Assembly: GCF_009650095.1 (NCBI RefSeq)
Contig: NZ_CP045915.1
Location: 3,782,001-3,846,000 of the forward strand
DNA: 64,000 nt
Source: Gracilibacillus salitolerans
Lineage (GTDB): Bacteria > Bacillota > Bacilli > Bacillales > Amphibacillaceae
Direction of reading: 5' to 3'
Part shown: positions 36,529 to 45,557 of the stretch, in pieces
How the letters are laid out: each line of letters begins with the position of its first letter
Position numbering within the stretch: position 1 is the first letter of the stretch
The notes under the pieces: generated by a model
The model's input: only the letters and a program-made list of their open reading frames with translations
Told to the model about the DNA's origin: nothing
The model's database searches: none
Position numbers and translations under genes: made by a program

Positions 36529-37386
36529 TTATTCAAGATAATCATATACACGTTTTCGATAATACTGCTGCAATCTTTTGGTAATTTCGCCTATTCCATT
36601 ACCGTTCACAGGATTCTCATCTATTTGAATGATCGGCACCACTTCTAAAGGTGTCGCAGATAAAAAGCATTCATCAGCATCCTTTAGTTCCTCTACTGCT
36701 ATTTCCCTCTCTTTAACTGGAATTCCTAGTTCATTAGCGAACAACAGAATTTTTTTTCTGGTAATACCGCCAAGGATATAATGATTGGTTGGATGAGTAT
36801 GTATTACTCCGTCTTTAATCATATAAAAATTGGAAGCACCACATTCCCGGACAATACCATCGCGGTGAAAAAGAGGTTCATGATAGCCGTTGCGTTGTGC
36901 CTTTGTTCGAGCTAACACATTACCTAGCAAATTCAATGACTTAATATCACAACGAAGCCAGCGAATATCATCCTGCAAGGTAACCTTCACACCGTTCTCC
37001 CACATGTCAACTGGCTGATCAAAACGGTCAACCGTCGCATAGAAAATCGCATCTAATTCTTCCAGATAGATATGATCTCTAGGCTGCATTCCTCTTGTTA
37101 CCTGTAAATAAATTTTACCGTCAATTGTAAATTGATTTTTTTCAATCAGTTGTTTTAATAATTGTTTGATCTTAGGTCGGGAAAATGGAGCGCGAATTGC
37201 CAATTGTTCCATCGAATAAAATAAACGATCTAAATGCCAATCCAGAGTATGAAGTTTTCCATCATATATACGAATTACTTCATAGACTCCATCACCAAAT
37301 TGATAGCCACGGTCTTCAAAAGAAACCATTGCATTTTCCGATTTACGCTCGACTATCTCATTGTTCCATAGCATGTAATCTGTCAT
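36529..37386 (-). CDS. dat: D-amino acid aminotransferase
   Basis: 285 aa, class IV PLP enzyme. Starts MTDYMLWNNEIVERKSENAM; VSFEDRGYQFGDGVYEVIRI is the N-terminal D-AAT signature, the PLP Lys lies near residue 147 in CDIKSLNLLGNVLARTKA, and GGITRKKILLFANELGI plus ECFLSATPLEVVPI follow. It interconverts D-alanine, D-glutamate and 2-oxo acids, supplying D-amino acids for peptidoglycan. The length and motifs fit the Bacillus enzymes. GGGGG lies upstream of the ATG. Confidence 0.92.
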   Translation of the reverse strand: MTDYMLWNNEIVERKSENAMVSFEDRGYQFGDGVYEVIRIYDGKLHTLDWHLDRLFYSMEQLAIRAPFSRPKIKQLLKQLIEKNQFTIDGKIYLQVTRGMQPRDHIYLEELDAIFYATVDRFDQPVDMWENGVKVTLQDDIRWLRCDIKSLNLLGNVLARTKAQRNGYHEPLFHRDGIVRECGASNFYMIKDGVIHTHPTNHYILGGITRKKILLFANELGIPVKEREIAVEELKDADECFLSATPLEVVPIIQIDENPVNGNGIGEITKRLQQYYRKRVYDYLE

Positions 37387-37503
37387 TATTAATTCCCCCT
37401 TTGTGCTTTCATTTTATCATATGTCTAAGATGAATGGTGTAGCCTTTACTAATTGATGCAAACTACAATTGAAATCACCTCGAATTTTTCTTTATGACAA
37501 TAC

Positions 37504-37556
37504 TAGGACAGGAATATACCCCACTTCGTAAAAGTGGGACACTGACCCTGTCCTAC
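37504..37556 (-). terminator. Nested hairpin after the amylopullulanase gene
   Basis: Outer arms TAGGACAGG / CCCTGTCCTA enclose an inner stem CCCACTT / AAGTGGG. It begins 9 nt beyond the stop at 37565. There is no clear T run, so termination efficiency is uncertain; it also lies in the leader region upstream of dat. Confidence 0.55.
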
Positions 37557-37564
37557 GTGTCTGA

Positions 37565-40500
37565 TTATTGTTTTTTGCGTTTATAAATGAGGATGCCTAT
37601 TGCGCTCAGAATGAGAAGGAGCCCGAATAGTAGATAGTTGTAAGTGCTAGTAGCAGTATGTGGTAATACAGATTCCTCTTCATCTCCATTCTTTCCTATT
37701 TCGTTTCCTGCCTTTCCAGGGATCTTAGGTGATTGATTTCCGTTTCCTTTTTCTTCATCTTTACCATCATCAGATTGCTCTTCTTCATCCGGCTCTGTTG
37801 GATCTTCTTCCTGATCCACTATTCGTACCACAGCAGATGTTAACGGAGCTAGCTCGATACCTTTTCCACTAACAGATACTCCTTCTGGATCCGTAATCGC
37901 TGTTGTACCTGCCTCAACTCCATCTACAATCACTTCACCTGCAGAAAGATCGTCATCCAATGTTAAACTTCGTTCTTGGTCATCTGCATTAACAAAAACA
38001 TAATACGTTTCTTTTCCACTGGAATCCTTCGCACGGTAGCCAATCACCAAGTCTTCCTCCGCAATTTCAGGCACTTCGACCAGTGACACGTTGTCATCCG
38101 CTTCTTCCATTGTCGCTTGACGGAATGCATCTGTTGAACGACGCAGTTCGATTAAACCTTGTGTATAAGCAACTGTAGTGGTTTCAATTGGATATGCTTC
38201 CTGATTTGTAACCTTTTCCCACTCAAACTTATTAATTGCATCTGTTGAATCATAAGAATCATGAATGAAATATGGGTATTCAAAAGGTTCCCCATTTTCA
38301 TCTGTTAAGAACGTTGATTTGTTCGGTGCCTCTGCTACTTCCCCTTTATAATCTTCATGTCGGAACTGTTTGGTACGGCCATATTCCTGTCCAGCATGAA
38401 TAAAAGGTGTGCCCTGTGACGTCAATACCATCAGATTCCCCAGTCGAATACGCTTATGAATCTCTGCAGTATGATCTTTTGGATCCTTTTTGATCGATTG
38501 GGCAATGACATCATGTAAGGTTAAATTATCATGTGCTGCAATATATGGCACAACATCCCCTGGGTCATCTGCTGTAAAATTGCCAGGATTCGCTGTCACA
38601 TTGTTGAAAATCGTCTGAATATTACGTGCCCCACCAGTAATAAAACGTGGTTGCCCTTCATTTCCAAAACCAGATTTCAATTCGTTACGGAATTCATCAG
38701 AGAAGGATGCCACACTATTTGTATCCTGCATCCAATCTTGATCAGCCGGTTGGACATCTGGATAATTTTCGTCTCCAGCAAAAGTTCTCCAGCCTTCTCC
38801 AATCATAAGGATATTCGGGTTGAGTGCTTTGGCTTCATCATAGGCAATTTGAATACTCTCTGCATCATGATCTCCCATCATATCAAAGCGGAAGCCATCT
38901 ACTTTAAATTCATCCACCCAATACGCAATGGAATCAACTAATATTCGTCGGGCCATTTTATGTGTTGTACCTAAACGTCCACCACCAAAGCTTTCACGTG
39001 GTGTACCATCTTTATCCATAAAATGATAATAATTCGGTTCTAAATCTTCAAAAATATTAACTCGTGCTGAGTGGTTATAGACAACATCTAAGATCACACC
39101 CATGCCACGACTATGAATCTCATCAATAAGTAGCTTCAACTCTTCTATTCTCTTTTCGGGATCCGTTGGGTCTTCTGAATACATACCAGATAAAGAGAAA
39201 TAGCTGTGCGGATCATATCCCCAGTTATAGTTATTATCTTCCGAAGAATAGTCTAATAGACGCTGATTTTTATCTAATTCATTGGAAAAATAATAACTCA
39301 TCACAGGCAAGAGTTGAATATGAGTCACACCGAGATCCTCGATATAATCCAGTTTTTCGACAAAGGAAGCAAATGTTCCAAACTTAGACTCTAGTTCTTC
39401 AACGATACTTGGGTCTGATGTAAAGTCACGGACATGAATTTCATAAATAATCACATCTTCCCTTTTTTCAAATCCTTCAATATCAGCATAGTCCAATTCC
39501 GGTCCCATTGCGCCGGGGTCTACAATTGCTGCTTTACCGACACGATTCTCTGGATCACTGCTATCCCAGGCTGCCATTGATTTCGCATATGGATCTAACG
39601 CTAACACTGTCTCCCCATCTCGTTCCATCGCAAAATGATAGTAATAACCTATTAAGTTATCTAATTCTGTGTTTTCTTGATGTAAATCTACTTGCCACAC
39701 ACCTTTTTCTCCACGGACCATCTCGATAGCATCTTTCACGACTTGCTTTGGATCATCTTTATCATAAAGGACAACCGATACTTGATCAGCACTTGGTGAC
39801 CATACTTTCAACGTTGCATTGGATGGATCATGAACCTCTAATCCCAATTCACCCTCATAGCCATACATTTCATCCTTTAAGCGCCAGCCGATCGATGCAG
39901 TCACACTTCTGTTTTGATGTGTAATCGTAAAAGGGGCTTTTTTTAGATCAAAATCACCATTTAATGTAACGGTGTTATCATCTTCCAAAATACTGATCGA
40001 TTCCACCCCTACATCCTGAACCTCTTTATCACGAACTGCTAATTCTTCTGCTAGCGTTTCTTCAGATAATCCTGCCACAGATGTAAAGCTGAGTTCAATT
40101 TTCTGATTAGATAATACTTCTGCATTTACTAAACCTTCTGCTTTGACAAAATAAGGATTTGTATAAACCTTATTGTCATCATTTCGCACAAAAATCTGGC
40201 TATGATCAGCAAAATCTGCAAACGTAAAATCTCCTGTCTGCCAATCGGTTTCTTTATTTAAGAAAAGGAAACCGATTTGACTCGGCTTTTCCACTAATGG
40301 AAGATCTACATAGGACCCTTTCATCCCCATTCGATCATCCGATAATGAATGGGCACCATCTGGCCAATTATCTGTTGGTTGAGCGACGTCCCCCCACGTC
40401 CAAAGACCGAGATCATGATAGGAACCTTCTTCCTGATAGAAATTTACACGGATTTCACCTTGATTATCAAGTGGTACATAATAATAAACTTGATAATCTT

Positions 40501-43447
40501 CCGTAATCCAAACCTGATTCATTTCCGATGAAAGAATATCAACCATAATATCACCAGATAGATTGTCACCATTCGTATGATTAATTAGCATACCTACTTG
40601 TTCTGCATTCTCTGTCAGTTCCACATCAACAAAACGTCCATATTCTGTTTGATTTGTTTCTTCAAAAGAGGAAGCTGCGCTAGGCCATACACCAACATCT
40701 TCAGATTTTGTTGCTACATCTTCCCAAACCCATAAACCTAATTCGTCAAAACTTTCGTTATTTCCCGGGAAATGGACACGTAAATGTCCTTCAGGTATTT
40801 CCCCTGTTTCTGGCTGCTCGCTTGGTTTCTCCCCTGCTTGGCCAGAAAGAATCATGCCATTGTCGACTGTTAACAAAATCGTCCCACCATCAACCATGGC
40901 AGGAATATATAACGTAATAACAAATTCACCCGCATCGTTTTCTGTCGCTTGATATGTTTTATCTTGATAATGGTCTGTTATGGTTGTCGATGCTTGCTCT
41001 ACTTTTAATGTTACGCTTTGGGATTCTTCCGCAACATTTAAGCCAACATAGACATTATCATCTTGATAAGTACGTTTAAATAAAAGGAATTGCTCTTGAT
41101 CGGAACCCGCTACTTTCTGGCGAGATCCTTTCGCAAAAATGTCAGAATGATCTGCACGGAAAGATACGATCGATTGATAGTGTGCTAACATATTATTTCC
41201 GTCCACACTACCCCAATCTAGATTGTATCTATTGTCATACTCCGGCCAATTATTCGCCCCGGATTGACCTAATTCCTCTCCATAATAGATAACTGGTTGT
41301 CCTTTTGCCGTCATCTGTAAAGAGGAAGCTACCTTGAACTTCCCAACGTCACCTCCAAGACTGTATAAGAAGCCGTCTTCATCATGACTACCTAGAAATT
41401 GACCAAGCATCGCAGTGTTATCCATTGTTTGATTTCTCGCTATAAGTGTTTCGTTGGCACTTTCCAGATTACCGTTCACAAAATTGGCGGCAGTTCCTTT
41501 GAATTCAAAATCCAATAGGGAATCCATCATTCCGGAACGAAGGTAACCGTGGTCATCGTTTTTGCCTGCTCCCCACGCTTCCCCAATCAGTTGGAAATCT
41601 GGCTTTTCCTTTGTTAATTCATTACGGAAATGCTGCCATGTTGTCCCGTCCACATGTTTTACCGTATCGACACGATAATAGGCTAATGAATTTCCATTTG
41701 CTGTCGTAGACTTATTGACCCAATTCTTCTGCCATTCGACAAGCTGTTCACGAATTTCTCGTTCTTCTGTTTTAAAATCCGGCAAACCGGATAATTCCAT
41801 TTCTTCATCGCCAGAACCTGAACTATCTCGTAACATACCATCAAAACGGGCACGGTCTTCATCAGTTGGATAGCCTGGAGGCGCATTTGGTAACGATTCT
41901 TTTAACCCATAACCAGCATGATTTAATACAACATCAGCCATTATCTTCATATCACGCTCAGCAGCTGCATCAATCAGCGCATGAAATTCTTCTAATGTAC
42001 CAAGACGAGGGTTTAATTCTTCAAAATTTTTCGCCCAGTAACCATGGTAAGCAAAATAGGAACCTTCAGAAGCATTGTAATTCACATCGTATCCAACATT
42101 TTCAACGATAGGTGTAATCCAAATCGTGTTCACACCTAACTCCTCTAAGTAATCTAACTTATCCATGACCCCTTTCAAATCGCCACCTTGATAGGTTCCA
42201 CGATCATTATCATAACTGTCATAATTTAAATCATAAGGATCATTATTTGCTTCTTTACCATCATAGAAACGATCCGTCAACATAAAGTAGATAACTGATT
42301 CATCCCAATCGAGATTACTTTCTGTAACATCTCTTGCGTTAACAGTAGCAGTTACCTCTGTCTTATAAGTACCACCATCTTCGTCCACTACAGTTACCGG
42401 GATTGTTTTTTCATCCGGTTCGACATCATGCCGAACAGATAATGTGACTTCATTTAATTCTGGTGAAATCGCAAGACGTTCTTCACCACCTAGAGCTGTC
42501 GTATCTGCATAAATGGAACGGATTTCTTTTTCCGAGTTATTCGTAATATCTACCGAAAGAACCGCATGTTCATTATAAGTAAAGGCACGATTTACTGAAC
42601 CTTCTACCTCGATATCATGTTGGCCCTCGTTCTCTTCCGGTTCTTCTTCCACCTCTTCTGTCGAGACATAATAAGGATTGGTAAAATATTCTTCGACACC
42701 TTCTTTTAAGAAAATATGACGATGATTGTCCAGATCATCAAAGCTCATATCAGTAGTCTGCTCACCTGAATCATCCCTTTTTACAAGCAGAAAACCAATA
42801 GATTCAGAGGCTTCTGTCAGCGGAATATCTACATATGCTCCATACGGCCCCATTTGTTGATCTGAAAAAGGCTGAGCATCGGTCGGCCATGTTTCCGGTG
42901 GATCGATTACGTCCCCCCAGGTCCATATTCCCCAAGGTTCATAGGATTCTTCATCTGTGGTAAAATGCACGCGTAAGACATTTTCATCTAACTCGACAGG
43001 TTCGTAATAATACACCTGCCCATTCGTTGTAAGCCAAACCTCGTTCATTTGCTCGGATAAAACATCAATCGAAATATCGTCTGTCAGATTTTCACCGGCT
43101 CGATTATTAACCACTAGACTAATATTTTCTGCCTCTTCCTTGATCTCGACGTCTACATATGCCCCATAGTCATCTGTTCCACCATCTTCAAACCAAGTCC
43201 CACCAGGCCATTCACTCACCTGATCAGAAGGGATTGTTACATCTCCCCATAACCAGACACCAATATCCGCCAGCTCATAGTCAGCATAATCATAATGAAT
43301 TCGTAAGTGTCCATCTTCTATGGTGTCTGAACCTGATTCTTCTGCTTGGCCAGACTGAATTGGTGTAAATCCAGTAAATAAACTGAGAAACATTACTACC
43401 ACCATAAAAAGCACGAACGGTTTCCTTGTTCTTTTGTTTACCAACAA
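37565..43447 (-). CDS. Cell-wall-anchored amylopullulanase with two GH13 domains
   Basis: 1960 aa. Order: signal peptide (to about 35); two CBM41-like starch-binding modules (LRIHYDYADYELADIGVWLW; LRVHFTTDEESYEPWGIWTW); an alpha-amylase GH13 domain (about 370-860) with YYRVDTVKHVDG near 592, LIGEAWG near 622 and FLGSHDEDGF near 687; two further CBM41-like modules near 886 and 999; a CBM48 module near 1196; a pullulanase GH13 domain with YNWGYDPHSYF, DGFRFDMMGDHD near 1522, MIGEGWRT near 1550 and YIAAHDNLTLHD near 1637; a linker; LPHTA, membrane helix and YKRKKQ. Layout and size resemble the alkaline amylopullulanase of Bacillus sp. KSM-1378. One active site should cut alpha-1,4 and the other alpha-1,6 bonds. 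The start is TTG 43447 with GGAGG 6 nt upstream. LacI-type operators precede it. Confidence 0.92.
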   Translation of the reverse strand: MLVNKRTRKPFVLFMVVVMFLSLFTGFTPIQSGQAEESGSDTIEDGHLRIHYDYADYELADIGVWLWGDVTIPSDQVSEWPGGTWFEDGGTDDYGAYVDVEIKEEAENISLVVNNRAGENLTDDISIDVLSEQMNEVWLTTNGQVYYYEPVELDENVLRVHFTTDEESYEPWGIWTWGDVIDPPETWPTDAQPFSDQQMGPYGAYVDIPLTEASESIGFLLVKRDDSGEQTTDMSFDDLDNHRHIFLKEGVEEYFTNPYYVSTEEVEEEPEENEGQHDIEVEGSVNRAFTYNEHAVLSVDITNNSEKEIRSIYADTTALGGEERLAISPELNEVTLSVRHDVEPDEKTIPVTVVDEDGGTYKTEVTATVNARDVTESNLDWDESVIYFMLTDRFYDGKEANNDPYDLNYDSYDNDRGTYQGGDLKGVMDKLDYLEELGVNTIWITPIVENVGYDVNYNASEGSYFAYHGYWAKNFEELNPRLGTLEEFHALIDAAAERDMKIMADVVLNHAGYGLKESLPNAPPGYPTDEDRARFDGMLRDSSGSGDEEMELSGLPDFKTEEREIREQLVEWQKNWVNKSTTANGNSLAYYRVDTVKHVDGTTWQHFRNELTKEKPDFQLIGEAWGAGKNDDHGYLRSGMMDSLLDFEFKGTAANFVNGNLESANETLIARNQTMDNTAMLGQFLGSHDEDGFLYSLGGDVGKFKVASSLQMTAKGQPVIYYGEELGQSGANNWPEYDNRYNLDWGSVDGNNMLAHYQSIVSFRADHSDIFAKGSRQKVAGSDQEQFLLFKRTYQDDNVYVGLNVAEESQSVTLKVEQASTTITDHYQDKTYQATENDAGEFVITLYIPAMVDGGTILLTVDNGMILSGQAGEKPSEQPETGEIPEGHLRVHFPGNNESFDELGLWVWEDVATKSEDVGVWPSAASSFEETNQTEYGRFVDVELTENAEQVGMLINHTNGDNLSGDIMVDILSSEMNQVWITEDYQVYYYVPLDNQGEIRVNFYQEEGSYHDLGLWTWGDVAQPTDNWPDGAHSLSDDRMGMKGSYVDLPLVEKPSQIGFLFLNKETDWQTGDFTFADFADHSQIFVRNDDNKVYTNPYFVKAEGLVNAEVLSNQKIELSFTSVAGLSEETLAEELAVRDKEVQDVGVESISILEDDNTVTLNGDFDLKKAPFTITHQNRSVTASIGWRLKDEMYGYEGELGLEVHDPSNATLKVWSPSADQVSVVLYDKDDPKQVVKDAIEMVRGEKGVWQVDLHQENTELDNLIGYYYHFAMERDGETVLALDPYAKSMAAWDSSDPENRVGKAAIVDPGAMGPELDYADIEGFEKREDVIIYEIHVRDFTSDPSIVEELESKFGTFASFVEKLDYIEDLGVTHIQLLPVMSYYFSNELDKNQRLLDYSSEDNNYNWGYDPHSYFSLSGMYSEDPTDPEKRIEELKLLIDEIHSRGMGVILDVVYNHSARVNIFEDLEPNYYHFMDKDGTPRESFGGGRLGTTHKMARRILVDSIAYWVDEFKVDGFRFDMMGDHDAESIQIAYDEAKALNPNILMIGEGWRTFAGDENYPDVQPADQDWMQDTNSVASFSDEFRNELKSGFGNEGQPRFITGGARNIQTIFNNVTANPGNFTADDPGDVVPYIAAHDNLTLHDVIAQSIKKDPKDHTAEIHKRIRLGNLMVLTSQGTPFIHAGQEYGRTKQFRHEDYKGEVAEAPNKSTFLTDENGEPFEYPYFIHDSYDSTDAINKFEWEKVTNQEAYPIETTTVAYTQGLIELRRSTDAFRQATMEEADDNVSLVEVPEIAEEDLVIGYRAKDSSGKETYYVFVNADDQERSLTLDDDLSAGEVIVDGVEAGTTAITDPEGVSVSGKGIELAPLTSAVVRIVDQEEDPTEPDEEEQSDDGKDEEKGNGNQSPKIPGKAGNEIGKNGDEEESVLPHTATSTYNYLLFGLLLILSAIGILIYKRKKQ

Positions 43448-43498
43448 ATCATTCCTCCCTATTTTGTGCAATACCTATGCAACAATTACGCAAATTTA

Positions 43499-43512
43499 TG
43501 AAATCGTTTGCA
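43499..43512 (-). promoter_or_regulatory. cre/MalR-like operator 1 upstream of amylopullulanase
   Basis: TGAAATCGTTTGCA, one mismatch to the cre consensus, 52 nt upstream of the start. It would lie between a possible -35 TTTACA (43526-43531) and -10 on the minus strand. Confidence 0.5.
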
Positions 43513-43555
43513 TTATTGTTGTAAAAAATATCGCACCTATTTTTAATAAAGATAG

Positions 43556-43569
43556 TGCAATCGTTTTCT
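43556..43569 (-). promoter_or_regulatory. cre/MalR-like operator 2 upstream of amylopullulanase
   Basis: TGCAATCGTTTTCT, centred 57 bp from operator 1, with the same TCGTTT core. Two LacI-type sites at this distance could support looping (inference). Confidence 0.4.
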
Positions 43570-43646
43570 TGATTTAATATACAATAATTAAAATGAAAAC
43601 GCAACCATATTTTAAGGAAAACGACGCGACTTGGACATAAATAGCT

Positions 43647-43675
43647 AAAAAAGTTCCGATCATCGGAACTTTTTG
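43647..43675. terminator. Strong terminator hairpin without an obvious gene
   Basis: AAAAAGTTCCGAT / ATCGGAACTTTTT, nearly loop-free, T run on both strands. The nearest gene that could read into it is the quinone oxidoreductase on the minus strand, whose stop lies almost 290 bp away. Confidence 0.7.
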
Positions 43676-43784
43676 TTGGTATCATGGATAGAATAGGCGA
43701 TATCATTTTCTTGTCATTTTATTTTAAGTCTAGCGGCAGAATAACTTAATTCATGTTACTTGTTCAGTTCAGTACAATTTCTAT

Positions 43785-43847
43785 TTATCAGTCATTATCA
43801 ATTAGTTATCAGTCACTTTCGAATATTTATCAGTCATTCACTTCACT
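43785..43847 (+). repeat. Three 21-bp direct repeats with TTATCAGTCA core
   Basis: TTATCAGTCA occurs at 43785, 43806 and 43827, exactly 21 bp apart, with the following 11 bp only partly conserved. Located about 110 bp past the stop of the quinone oxidoreductase gene. Confidence 0.8.
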
Positions 43848-43960
43848 AATCTATAAATTCACAAGTAAAATCAAAGCATTTCAAAACGAAAAGTATTATT
43901 CCACAATATGGAGCTACATTTAAAGAGACACCCTTATGTCCCAAAGTTCGTCCTAATAAC

Positions 43961-44935
43961 TTAGACTTTCAAGATGATTTTACCGATATTTTTGTTAGCC
44001 TCCATATGTTGATGTGCCGCAGCTACTTCAGTTATTGGAAAAGTAATGTCGACTACTGGTTGGATCTTTCCTTGTTCAAAATAATGGATAGCCTTGCTAA
44101 TAAAATCCTTGCTTAGATCTGCTTTATATTCGTCACTTCTTGGTGTTAGCAATGTCCCTGTTAATTGGATTCTCTTTGCCATTAAGTCCATTAGACGAAC
44201 CTGATGTACTGTACTACCTCCTAGCACGCCGATCAATACCCATCTGCCATCGAGTGCGATACTCTTATAATTTTGTTCCCAATAGCTTGCTCCTACAAAA
44301 TCAAGGATTACATCGACCCCCTTTTGGTTAGTCGCTTGTAATACTTCCTCAGCGAAATCCTGTTCCTTGTAATTAATCACTGTATCAGCACCTAATTTGC
44401 GACAATAGTCCAATTTCTCTTCAGAACCAGCCGTTATAATTACTTGGGCGTTGGACATCACTTTTGCTAATTGAATGGCAGCAGTTCCTACTCCACTTGC
44501 ACCTGCATGAATCAGAACCTTTTCTTGCTTTTTCAAATTACCGATCCAATATAAGGTTTGAAATGCCGTTAAAAATACTTCCGGAATCGCAGCAGCTTCT
44601 TCAAAACTTAAGGCATCAGGAATCTTCATCGCTCGATCTGCTGGCATAACTACTTTTTCAGCATAAGCACCACCATTCACCAACCCCATTACACGGTCTC
44701 CTTTTTCAAAATCCTGGTATCCGTTAGTCTCCACAACGACACCTGCTACCTCCACTCCGATAATTGGGTTGTTTACATAGCCTAATTTGCCTTCTCGATT
44801 TAAAATATCCGTGCGATTAACAGCTGTAGCATGCACTTCAATTAATAAATCACCAGCTTCTAATTTTGGTTCAGGCATTTCTGTATAGATTAATTGATCT
44901 GCCCCACCAGGTTCTTTCGCTATAATTCCTTTCAT
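43961..44935 (-). CDS. NAD(P)H:quinone oxidoreductase, zinc-free MDR family
   Basis: 324 aa. Starts MKGIIAKEPGGADQLIYTEM; GroES-like fold first (HATAVNRTDILNREGKLG, PIIGVEVAGVVVETNG), then the nucleotide-binding site LIHAGASGVGTAAIQLAKV near 145 and GVDVILDFVGASYWEQN. No zinc-binding Cys cluster, as in the QOR/PIG3 branch. Reduces quinones or enones with NADPH (family knowledge). GAGGAGG is placed 5 nt before the ATG. Monocistronic, with a TATAAT -10 and an inverted repeat upstream. Confidence 0.88.
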   Translation of the reverse strand: MKGIIAKEPGGADQLIYTEMPEPKLEAGDLLIEVHATAVNRTDILNREGKLGYVNNPIIGVEVAGVVVETNGYQDFEKGDRVMGLVNGGAYAEKVVMPADRAMKIPDALSFEEAAAIPEVFLTAFQTLYWIGNLKKQEKVLIHAGASGVGTAAIQLAKVMSNAQVIITAGSEEKLDYCRKLGADTVINYKEQDFAEEVLQATNQKGVDVILDFVGASYWEQNYKSIALDGRWVLIGVLGGSTVHQVRLMDLMAKRIQLTGTLLTPRSDEYKADLSKDFISKAIHYFEQGKIQPVVDITFPITEVAAAHQHMEANKNIGKIILKV

Positions 44936-45003
44936 TTATATCCTCCTCAACATTTTTGATATCATTATATCATTTAGAAAAACAGGCAAAAAGATTCTTC
45001 TAA

Positions 45004-45028
45004 TTCGTAAGTAGATACATACTACGAA
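45004..45028 (-). promoter_or_regulatory. Inverted repeat upstream of the quinone oxidoreductase promoter
   Basis: TTCGTA and TACGAA arms 13 nt apart; downstream on the minus strand lies a perfect TATAAT (44964-44969). The position, just upstream of the -35 region, suits an activator or redox-responsive regulator (inference). Confidence 0.4.
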
Positions 45029-45074
45029 CTAATGAAAAATCAGAATTGCTCTTTTCCATTCTGATTAAAGGTAA

Positions 45075-45225
45075 GTGCTATGATACGTTCCGGCAAGATA
45101 CTTCGCTTTCCACGGGCACGGCCTCAGCCTCCTCAACAAGCAAAGAACGCTTGTCTGCGGGGTCTTCGGACACGTGCTGGTCCCGTAGGAGTCTGCGTAT
45201 CTTGCCTCCACTGGTAGTGTAGCAC
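45075..45225 (-). repeat. Palindromic intergenic element type B, copy 2
   Basis: 151 bp bounded by GTGCTA / TAGCAC with inner arms GGCAAGATAC / GTATCTTGCC. Its reverse complement aligns with 14327-14458 (shared GACTCCTACGGGA, GAAGACCCCGC-like block and GCCGTGCCCGTGGAAAGCGA). Confidence 0.88.
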
Positions 45226-45299
45226 TGATTATTTTGAGGATAGAACTCATGAATTATATTCTTAGGATTTTCTGTTACTTTATCAGAACACTATTTTGA

Positions 45300-45419
45300 G
45301 CTGCGGAAAAATGCGACACTCCTGTGGGAAAGGAACAGTCTGAAGACCCCGCAGTGAGCGTTCTTTGCTCGCGAGGAGGCTGAAGCGTTCCCCACGGAAA
45401 GGGAGTGTTTTTCCGCAGC
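45300..45419 (+). repeat. Palindromic intergenic element type A, copy 2
   Basis: 120 bp with terminal inverted repeat GCTGCGGAAAAA / TTTTTCCGCAGC, about 97% identical to the reverse complement of 14124-14243. Confidence 0.9.
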
Positions 45420-45527
45420 GTCGGACTAGCACTCATCTCAAATAGAATGGGAGGAAGGAACACAAAAGTTACTTCGCAGTTTATGTATTATGTGTATAAG
45501 TTTAAGCAACTACAATTTGTAGTAATA

Positions 45528-45557
45528 AAGCGTAGAGCAGCTTACTCTACGCTTTTC
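45528..45557 (-). terminator. Terminator overlapping the stop codon of the zinc-ribbon gene
   Basis: AAAGCGTAGAG / CTCTACGCTTT with a 7-nt loop. The TAG stop of the 52-codon gene lies inside the first arm. Confidence 0.85.
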
